Shown piece by piece: positions 24,430-32,275 of a DNA stretch of 32,275 nt. Both the position numbers and the translations under genes were made by a program. The DNA is from Betaproteobacteria bacterium (GTDB lineage: Bacteria > Pseudomonadota > Gammaproteobacteria > Burkholderiales > SHXO01), in assembly GCA_009693245.1 (NCBI GenBank), contig SHXO01000031.1, positions 1 through 32,275 on the forward strand, in the 5' to 3' direction. A model generated the notes under the pieces. The model was not told where the DNA came from. It was given only the letters and a program-made list of their open reading frames with translations, and made no database searches. How positions within the stretch are numbered: the stretch's first letter is position 1; every line of letters starts with the position of its first letter.

Positions 24430-25636
24430 ATGGACGACAGCATTCACACGATCACGCCCGGCTTGGGCGCGCAGGCTAGCGGGAACTCCGCAACCCCCGA
24501 AGGCCGGTGCGGCGGCAACGCCCTCGCCCGAAGCCCGGCCCTTTCGGTTCACGGGCAAAACAAGTGAATTCTTCGGGATATGGATCGTCAACCTGTTTCT
24601 GACGATCGTCACGCTGGGGATTTACTCGGCATGGGCGAAGGCGCGCAAGAAGCGCTATCTTTACGGACACACGTGGGTGGCGGACGCGAATTTCTAATAT
24701 CACGTAAATCCAATCGCCATACTCAAGAGCCGCATCATCGCGTTGTTATTATTTGGAGCCTATTCTGGAGTCGCGCATTTCATGCCCCAATTGGCGTTGT
24801 TCCTCGCGTTACTTGTGTTTGCCGCCTCGCCTTGGTTCATCGCTCGTTCGATGGCGTTCAACGCCTTCAACTCCAGTTATAGAAACATCCGGTTTCGCTT
24901 CCAGGCAGGTTATGCGGATGTATTCAAGGCGATCGGGCTCATGGGTGTTGTGCTGGCGATTTCATTCTTCGTTCCCGTGCCGGATCGTGGCCAGGATGCC
25001 GGTCCTCCCGTCTGGTTCTTCATTATTTTCGGTTTGCAGATTCTGGCTTTTCTGCTCATATATCCCTACGTCTTTGGTTCGATGAAGCGCTTACAGGTGA
25101 ACCACTCTCAGTATGGGTCCAGCCCTTTTTCGGTCACGGCCGCTATCGGCAGCTTTTACAAGATTTTTTTCCTGGCCATTGGGTTGTTTATCGTTCTACT
25201 GTGCGCGGCGTTGGCGATCGGAGCGATGGCGTTTGCGTTGATGCCGAAGCAAGGCGGCGCGGGAACTATCGTTGCACTCATCCTTGGTGCCCTGTGCATT
25301 TATTTCGCCGCGTTTCCGGTAATGATTGGATTTCTCCAATCTCGTAACGCGAATCTGGTCTTCAACACGACACGCCTTGATGAGTCCGTTTCATTTTCCA
25401 GCACGCTCAAGGCGCGCAAGCTTGCCTGGTTGTACGTGACGAATCTCCTGGCGATCGTGGTTTCTTTTGGTCTCGCGATTCCCTGGGTCGTGATCCGCTC
25501 CGTTCGGTACCGCCTCGGCTGTCTTGCGCTTGTCTCGGCCGTGCCCATCGAGCAGTTTGTCTCGGGAGTGGCCGCCAATGTGGGTGCCACGGGTGAAAAA
25601 CTCGGGGAATTCTTCAATATAGATCTCTCCTTGTGA
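24430..25636 (+). pseudogene. YjgN / DUF898 family membrane protein, frameshifted and with a nonsense codon
   Basis: ATG 24430 with AGGGAG just upstream reads MDDSIHTITPGLGAQ, then leaves frame at the C5 run 24494-24498. Removing one C joins it to KAGAAATPSPEARPFRF and the family core GKTSEFFGIWIVNLFLTIVTLGIYSAWAKARKKRYLYG. A TAA at 24695-24697 interrupts this frame where relatives have Glu (FEYH...PIAILKGR, from memory). The same frame then stays open to 25636 with six or so hydrophobic segments. The family is an integral membrane protein of unknown function, usually next to an M48 peptidase, as here. Two independent lesions make it a pseudogene unless the sequence is wrong. An unbroken 297-residue part begins with TTG 24743. 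Confidence 0.7.
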
Positions 25637-25670
25637 GGCGAGGTTTACCAGCCGGTGCCCATGCATTCTC

Positions 25671-26582
25671 TTGCCGTTGATTTCTACGACGGCCTTTCGG
25701 CAAGGCGCCACGCCCCGGCGCATCGAGTTGCCGGGCGGTGCCGTGGCGGTCTGCGAGCACAATGAAGCGGTCGACGAGACATTCCAACTCTCTAGTCATG
25801 CCACGCTCGCCCACCGTCTCGAATCGCACGCGGGCTTTGTCCTGGCCGCGCTCGCTGGCATCGCCGTATCGATGGCGATCGGATACCTGTATGGGATTCC
25901 GTGGGTGGCGGGCGAGATCGCCCAACGGATTCCTGTTGGCATCGAAAAACAGCTCGCCGAGCAGAGCCTGAAGTCGCTCGACCAGGCGTTGTTCGGGCCG
26001 AGTGAGTTGCCCTCGGAGAAACAAAAAGATATTTCCGCTACTTTTTCCGCGTTGCGCCAAGAGGCTGGCTTGCCCGGAGAAGTACGGCTGGAGTACCGCG
26101 CCGGTCATTGGATCGGGGCGAACGCGCTGGCGCTTCCCGGCGGCGTGGTGATCATTACCGATGAACTGGTCGCGGCGGTGCCTGGTAAGGATGAAATCGC
26201 CGCCGTGCTTGCCCACGAGCTTGGGCATGTGCACTACCGCCACAGTCTGCGGCAGCTTCTGCAAAGCTCCATTACAGCCATGACGGCAATGGCCATTTAT
26301 GGAGACGTGACGGCCATTACTGGCCTTGCCGCGTCCGTGCCGGCAATGCTTGCCCATACGGGCTACTCGCGCGCGGCCGAGCGCGAATCGGACAACTTAG
26401 CATTTGTCTTGCTCAAAAAAACGGGCCGTTCGCCGCGCGCCTTTGCATCCGCCATGGCGGCGTTGGAACAAACCAGCGGTAAGAAAAACCCAGGGTCCGG
26501 GCGGGCGAAAATCCCGGGCTACTTGTCGACCCATCCTGCAACGGATGAGCGCATCGAGGCGGCTCTAGAAAATTCCGAATAA
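25671..26582 (+). CDS. M48-family metallopeptidase, 5' end damaged (probable pseudogene)
   Basis: The downstream frame encodes one membrane segment (FVLAALAGIAVSMAIGYLYG, about 57-76) and an M48 catalytic domain with the zinc motif HELGH (184-188) and the third ligand in ERESDNLAF. This is the Oma1/BepA-like type thought to act in envelope protein quality control. The family's N-terminal domain normally opens with a block like FYDGLSARRHA. That block is present from ATG 25661 (MHSLAVDFYDGLSARRHA) but in another frame, and it joins TPRRIELPGGAVAV near 25705-25715. About 35-40 codons appear deleted, out of frame. TTG 25671 is the only early start in the catalytic frame and has no good ribosome site. 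Its DUF898 partner is also broken. The catalytic domain itself looks intact. Confidence 0.6.
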   Translation: MPLISTTAFRQGATPRRIELPGGAVAVCEHNEAVDETFQLSSHATLAHRLESHAGFVLAALAGIAVSMAIGYLYGIPWVAGEIAQRIPVGIEKQLAEQSLKSLDQALFGPSELPSEKQKDISATFSALRQEAGLPGEVRLEYRAGHWIGANALALPGGVVIITDELVAAVPGKDEIAAVLAHELGHVHYRHSLRQLLQSSITAMTAMAIYGDVTAITGLAASVPAMLAHTGYSRAAERESDNLAFVLLKKTGRSPRAFASAMAALEQTSGKKNPGSGRAKIPGYLSTHPATDERIEAALENSE

Positions 26583-26620
26583 TAAACATCCCCATGCGCG
26601 CCTTGGGAAATTAACCGGTC

Positions 26621-28636
26621 TTAAGGAAGGCCTCGGTTCCCTTCTAGGGGAATTTTCTCCGGCGTGTTTTCCCACAGGGGCGCGGGCGTCTTGAAGTAGA
26701 ACCCTTGGCCGAAGGGGGTTCCCATCGCCTTGAGGATGTCCATGACGTCCTTGGTTTCCACCCATTCCGCGATGACTTGTTTGTTCAGGCCCTCGGCGAC
26801 GTCGCACAGCGCGCGCACTAAGATGCGGTTGGCTTCGTCCGTGGCCAGGTCGCGCACGAATCCGCCGTCAATCTTCAGATAATCGACGTCAAAGCGTTTC
26901 AGGTAGTAGAAGGAACTGAATCCCGCGCCGAAGTCATCGAGCGCGAAGCGGCAGCCCATGCTCTTGAGTTCTCGAATGAACTGCTCGGTCACATCCACGT
27001 CGTGCATGGCCGCCGTTTCCGTGATTTCGAATACCAACTGGCTCACGTCGGCGGAACTCGATTCCAGCATGCGATGAAACTTTCGCACCCACTGCGGATC
27101 GGAAATACTGGTGCGGGAGAGATTCACGAAGTAGCGCCATTTCGGTCCCCGGTCAGCGCATTTTCCCAGGTATTCCAGTATTCGTTGCACCACGCGCATG
27201 TCGAACTCTTGCACCAAGCCCAAGGACTCCGCGTGCTCGATGAATTGGCTGGGCAAGACGATGCCCCCTTCCTCGTCGTGGATGCGCAGCAGGATTTCGC
27301 AGTGCATGGCTCGCAAATCGGACAGCCGCACGACCGGTTGGTAGTAGAGCGATATGCGGTCATCGTCCAAGACGTGGCGCAGCTGGCTTGACCACTGCAC
27401 GCGGTTTTGGGTGTGGCGCAGGCCGCGAGCATCGTGATCGTATAGGAAGTGGCGGTTACGGCCGCTATCATTCGCTTGGTACATGGCGCGATCCGCGCTG
27501 GATAGCAATGTGGCGACGTCCACGCCATGGAAGGGATAAAGGGCAATGCCGATGGAGGCCGTGACGCTCGACATGCGGTGCTGGCCGAGGGCCAGAAAGC
27601 GGTAGTGGCGCAAGGACTCGAGCACGTGATCCGCCGCGCGCACGGCCTGGCTGCGCAAGACTTCGGGAAGATGCACGGCATACTCGTCGCCGCCCAAGCG
27701 AAAGACTTGGCCGCCATGATCCTTTGCCGCCTCCTTCAACACACCACTTACTCCGGCGATGAGATGGTCGCCAGCCCGGTGGCCAAAGTTATCGTTGACG
27801 TACTTGAAGTGATCGATGTCGATGAAAAGCACGGCGCCCACGTCGCGCGACGCGAGCGCTTGTTCGAGTGTGCGTTGCAAACTCACACGGTTGGGTAAGC
27901 TCGTGAGCGCGTCGTGGGTCGCCAAATACTCGATGGTGCGCGCGGCTTCTTGTTCCGCCGTGACGTTTCTGGCCGTGCCGCGGACACCGTAAATTTGCCC
28001 GTTCTCATCACGGGTGAGGCGCGCATTGATGCCCACCCAGCGATCTGTGCCATCCGAGGAGATCACGCACGCGACGTAGTCCTTGATTTCTCCGCTTCCG
28101 AGCAGCACCGACAAAGAGCGGAGGTTGGAAAACCGGGAGGATCTGGACTCGAAATCGAAGATGCTACGGCCCAGTAACTGTTGGGCCGCGAGGCCGAAAA
28201 TACTTGCCGTGGCGTTGCTCAAGTAAGTAAACCGGCCTTGCGTATCCGTGGTCCAGATCAAGTCGTGGGAAGTTTCCACCAAATCCCGGTAACGATTCTC
28301 GCTTTCGATCAGGAGTTGGGTGACTTGGCGCTTGTCTTGGAGGGCCTTCTTCTCGGAGGCGGGCTTGTCCCGCACGTTCGGCGAAGGCTGGACAGCAGCG
28401 CGGGTGAGACTCTCGATCATCTCGCTGGAATAGCGGCGGTGGCCCCCGTCCGTGCGGCGCGCGACAAGCACCCCTTGGGCGTCCCAACGCCGTAGTTTTT
28501 GTACCGGTACTCCGAGCCTGATCGAGGCGTCTCGAATGGAATATTCGGCATCCGGTGAATTTGGCCCCAGAACTTCGCTCATCCCTGGTTGTGTTGCGGG
28601 AGTTATCTTGCTCCCTTCATTGCCCGTGGCGGACAC
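26621..28636 (-). CDS. MerR-type HTH / PAS / GGDEF / EAL cyclic-di-GMP signalling protein
   Basis: A predicted 671-residue soluble protein with four modules. A MerR/excisionase-like HTH is at about 33-80 (YSIRDASIRLGVPVQKLRRW, then GGHRRYS). A PAS domain is at 113-225. A GGDEF domain (233-400) has the active-site GGDEY at 315-319 but no RxxD inhibitory site. An EAL domain (412-655) has E447 in the ExLxR position (EILLR), N505, E537, D567/D568, K588, E627 and Q644. Both catalytic sites look competent, so it may synthesise and degrade c-di-GMP. The DNA-binding module on such a protein is unusual. The start is GTG 28636 or ATG 28582 (Met19); neither has a strong ribosome site, and both keep the HTH. 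It is downstream of the propeller dehydrogenase on the same strand with a 76-base gap and convergent with the M48 gene. Confidence 0.88.
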   Translation of the reverse strand: MSATGNEGSKITPATQPGMSEVLGPNSPDAEYSIRDASIRLGVPVQKLRRWDAQGVLVARRTDGGHRRYSSEMIESLTRAAVQPSPNVRDKPASEKKALQDKRQVTQLLIESENRYRDLVETSHDLIWTTDTQGRFTYLSNATASIFGLAAQQLLGRSIFDFESRSSRFSNLRSLSVLLGSGEIKDYVACVISSDGTDRWVGINARLTRDENGQIYGVRGTARNVTAEQEAARTIEYLATHDALTSLPNRVSLQRTLEQALASRDVGAVLFIDIDHFKYVNDNFGHRAGDHLIAGVSGVLKEAAKDHGGQVFRLGGDEYAVHLPEVLRSQAVRAADHVLESLRHYRFLALGQHRMSSVTASIGIALYPFHGVDVATLLSSADRAMYQANDSGRNRHFLYDHDARGLRHTQNRVQWSSQLRHVLDDDRISLYYQPVVRLSDLRAMHCEILLRIHDEEGGIVLPSQFIEHAESLGLVQEFDMRVVQRILEYLGKCADRGPKWRYFVNLSRTSISDPQWVRKFHRMLESSSADVSQLVFEITETAAMHDVDVTEQFIRELKSMGCRFALDDFGAGFSSFYYLKRFDVDYLKIDGGFVRDLATDEANRILVRALCDVAEGLNKQVIAEWVETKDVMDILKAMGTPFGQGFYFKTPAPLWENTPEKIPLEGNRGLP

Positions 28637-28712
28637 CGCCGGGATACCACGTGTTATGCCGTTTACATATTAACGGTAAAGCAAACACCATCGCCCGGTA
28701 AAGAGCGCTTTC

Positions 28713-29813
28713 TCATTGGCGCCGGTAGGAAACGTGGTAGACCACCCCCGCGTAATCGTCGGAAACCAGCAAAGCGCCGTCGGGCATTACCAGCACATCG
28801 ACGGGACGTCCCCATACCTGCTCATTCTCCATCCAACCCGAAGCGAACACTTCGGACTTTGCGATCTTGCCCTCACGCGCTGTTGCCACGATGAGACGAT
28901 AGCCGCTTTTCTTGCTGCGATTCCAAGAACCGTGCTGGGCGATGAAGATTGCGTTGTGGTATTCCTCGGGAAACATTTTCCCAGTGTAGAAGCGCAACCC
29001 GTCAGGCGCCACGTGCCCGCCTTGCTTGAGCGCTGGCGGCGTGAATTCCGAACACGCGCGGCGCTTGCCGAAATCTGGATCGGCCGTGTCGCCCTGGTGG
29101 CAATAGGGAAAGCCGAAATGCATCCCGGCCCTGGGCGCGTGATTGAGCTCGCAAGAGGGAAGATCGTCTCCCATGTGGTCGCGGCCGTGGTCGTTGAACC
29201 ATAGCTCCTTGGTTCGCGGATCCCAGTCGAATCCCACGCTATTGCGCACACCGCGCGCGAACACCTCGTAACCCGAACCGTCGGGGTTGATCCTGGAGAT
29301 CAGCGCATAGCGGTCCGGGTCCTCCTCGCACACGTTACAAGGCCCGCCCACCGGCACGTAGAGCTTGCCATCGGGCCCGAAGGCAATGAATTTCCAGCCA
29401 TGATGACCCTCGCGCGGGAAACGATCGGTGACCAGCACGGGCTTAGGCGGCATGTCCAGCAGGGAATCGATCCGGTCATAGCGCAGAATGCGGTCGATAT
29501 CGGCGACGTAGAGGCTGCCATCGCGGTAGGCCACGCCGTTCGGTGAGTTGAGGACGCTGGCGATGGTGAGCACCTTGTTCCCCGCGGCGGAAGGAACCAC
29601 GGCGTACACCTTACCCACGCGCTGCGTGCCCACGAACACCACCCCATTGGCTCCCAGAGCCATGGAACGGGCGCCAGGAACCTCGGCATAGACGCTGATT
29701 TCGAATCCCGGTGGCAGCTTGATTCTGTTTAGAGGCAGGTTTTTGGTCCAGCCCGCCACCGGGAGAGTCATCAGCGCCAGGGCTAACAAGCGGAGAAGCG
29801 ATATGTGCGTCAT
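28713..29813 (-). CDS. exported six-bladed beta-propeller (PQQ-dependent sugar dehydrogenase-type) protein
   Basis: A 366-residue protein with a signal peptide (about 1-23, core LLRLLALALMTLPVAG) and the NHL/glucose-sorbosone dehydrogenase fold. Examples are LPPGFEISVYAEVPGARSMA near the start, the EGHHGWKFIAFGPDGKLYV blade with the conserved histidine, the CNVCEED pair that may form a disulfide, and GLRFYTG and GSWNRS blades near the end. From family knowledge such proteins oxidise aldoses or sorbosone with PQQ in the periplasm, but many members are uncharacterised and PQQ binding is unproven. ATG 29813 is chosen because it starts the signal peptide; the frame is open further upstream only into the htpG promoter region. 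It is divergent from htpG with an 83-bp gap. Confidence 0.8.
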   Translation of the reverse strand: MTHISLLRLLALALMTLPVAGWTKNLPLNRIKLPPGFEISVYAEVPGARSMALGANGVVFVGTQRVGKVYAVVPSAAGNKVLTIASVLNSPNGVAYRDGSLYVADIDRILRYDRIDSLLDMPPKPVLVTDRFPREGHHGWKFIAFGPDGKLYVPVGGPCNVCEEDPDRYALISRINPDGSGYEVFARGVRNSVGFDWDPRTKELWFNDHGRDHMGDDLPSCELNHAPRAGMHFGFPYCHQGDTADPDFGKRRACSEFTPPALKQGGHVAPDGLRFYTGKMFPEEYHNAIFIAQHGSWNRSKKSGYRLIVATAREGKIAKSEVFASGWMENEQVWGRPVDVLVMPDGALLVSDDYAGVVYHVSYRRQ

Positions 29814-29837
29814 GCGGAATGTCCTTTCATGGCGGGC

Positions 29838-29865
29838 CTTGAATTTGGCGGGTTCGGCCCCAAAT
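29838..29865 (+). promoter_or_regulatory. sigma-32 heat-shock promoter of htpG
   Basis: CTTGAAT (29838-29844), a 13-bp spacer and CCCCAAAT (29858-29865) match the RpoH consensus CTTGAAA-N11-16-CCCCATNT closely (6 of 7 and 7 of 8, counting N). Transcription would start about 25 bases before the htpG ATG. The function of the downstream gene supports the call strongly. Confidence 0.85.
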
Positions 29866-29896
29866 CCGCGAAGGTCTACCGTAGGGAGAGAAAACG

Positions 29897-31828
<1,932 letters not shown>

Positions 31829-31905
31829 CCTGAAGGGTTGGGGTCCAAATGGCACTTACTTAAGCTTTGTGGGTCGGCGATGATTGCGAGCGCGCTTTGG
31901 GAAGA

Positions 31906-31927
31906 GCGCACGATTTGGGTCGTGCGT
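31906..31927 (+). terminator. possible terminator of htpG
   Basis: An 8-bp stem (GCGCACGA with TCGTGCGT, one G-T pair) and a 6-nt loop, 78 bases after the htpG stop. The bases after it (GCTTATCTGT) are only mildly T-rich, so intrinsic termination would be weak. Confidence 0.35.
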
Positions 31928-31992
31928 GCTTATCTGTATATCCTCACTCATAGCTTTATTCGATGTTGTTAGCCGTGGGCAGCCCGGCGTCT

Positions 31993-32028
31993 GGTCACTT
32001 TTTCTTGCGTGCCCAAGAAAAAGTAACC
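31993..32028. repeat. 15-bp hairpin of a dispersed repeat
   Basis: GGTCACTTTTTCTTG and CAAGAAAAAGTAACC match at 14 of 15 positions around the loop CGTGCC. From memory, near-identical ACTTTTTCTT / AAGAAAAAGT hairpins are frequent between genes of Beta- and Gammaproteobacteria. It may act as a bidirectional terminator, since both strands end in a T/A-rich arm. Confidence 0.6.
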
Positions 32029-32155
32029 AAAAAGAATGGCACCCTGATGCCGCTTTTCTCCTGCGCTGCCTGCCGGACTCGCGGCGCCTGCGGAACTAGT
32101 CCGCGCGAGAAGCATGCGCGGCCGTAGAACAGTCCTCGGCGAAACCCCGCGAGCC

Positions 32156-32207
32156 CGCCGAGCTGCTCGGCGCGGCATAAGGGGGGAAAAGCAAACCAGC
32201 GGTTTGC
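32156..32207. repeat. two further short perfect hairpins
   Basis: CGCCGAG-CTG-CTCGGCG (32156-32172) and GCAAACC-AGC-GGTTTGC (32191-32207) each have 7-bp perfect stems and 3-nt loops. They lie 18 bp apart and probably belong to the same repeat block as the 31993 hairpin. Confidence 0.5.
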
Positions 32208-32275
32208 CATGGGTGTGGGTATTCGGTTCTACGCTTATGGGGTTTTAAGGTTGTGGGTTTGGCTTTGGCTGTTGA

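Larger units (their letters stand above)
31829..32275. other. 447-base tail without a gene; hairpin-rich dispersed repeat
   Basis: No open frame here has a recognisable family or ribosome site. Four hairpins occur (31906-31927, 31993-32028, 32156-32172, 32191-32207), and the block from about 31975 to 32210 resembles, from memory, intergenic repeat DNA found in many copies in Proteobacterial genomes and often mis-annotated as small hypothetical proteins. The last 65 bases are GT-rich with no signal. Confidence 0.55.

Noticed and set aside
31884-32099. Small open frame downstream of htpG
   Set aside because: It is composed of dispersed-repeat hairpin sequence; the peptide is a translation of the repeat.

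Overview
The window is a Proteobacterial chromosome segment, most likely from a Betaproteobacterium. The grounds are the order tpiA - secG - tRNA-Leu(GAG) - nuoABCDEFGHIJKLMN, the close reading of the Nuo proteins to that class, and a high-GC coding bias. I could not run a search, so no species is named.

Layout. 1-218 holds no convincing gene. 219-4222 has a minus-strand exported metallo-beta-lactamase-fold hydrolase, divergent from a low-specificity threonine aldolase (ltaE). Next come a proline-rich OmpA-domain envelope protein and, stop-start overlapped with it, a NYN/LOTUS RNase-like protein. 4300-20992 is one long plus-strand array: tpiA, secG, tRNA-Leu, the complete 14-gene complex I operon nuoA-N, and a Nudix hydrolase. 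Many of these genes overlap by 4 bases (nuoD/E, E/F, G/H, J/K, M/N), so they are translationally coupled. The Nuo proteins together form proton-pumping NADH:quinone oxidoreductase: E, F and G form the NADH-oxidising module, B, C, D and I the connecting module, and A, H, J, K, L, M and N the membrane arm.

20993-26582 is an accessory and eroding zone. It contains a convergent restriction-modification pair in which the nuclease gene has a frameshift and the methyltransferase gene an in-frame TGA. It also contains a remnant of a REP-associated tyrosine transposase between two inverted REP sequences, an apparently intact AlaX-type editing protein, and a YjgN/DUF898 - M48 peptidase pair with a frameshift, a nonsense codon and a 5' deletion. 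26621-29813 (minus strand) carries an unusual MerR-HTH/PAS/GGDEF/EAL protein and an exported six-bladed-propeller (PQQ-type) dehydrogenase. 29897-31828 is htpG behind a clear heat-shock (sigma-32) promoter. The last 447 bases hold only hairpin-rich dispersed repeat sequence.

The most unusual structure is a pair of equally long (161 bp) foldback elements that exactly fill the nuoI-nuoJ and nuoK-nuoL gaps. Their 29-nt arms are built of GGGAGGA/TCCTCCC heptamers, so they bracket nuoJK with Shine-Dalgarno-like and anti-Shine-Dalgarno-like arms. A different foldback repeat sits across the nuoC-nuoD junction and supplies the end of nuoC, and a 16-bp perfect hairpin lies inside nuoL. The operon has thus been colonised repeatedly by small palindromic elements without visible loss of any nuo reading frame.
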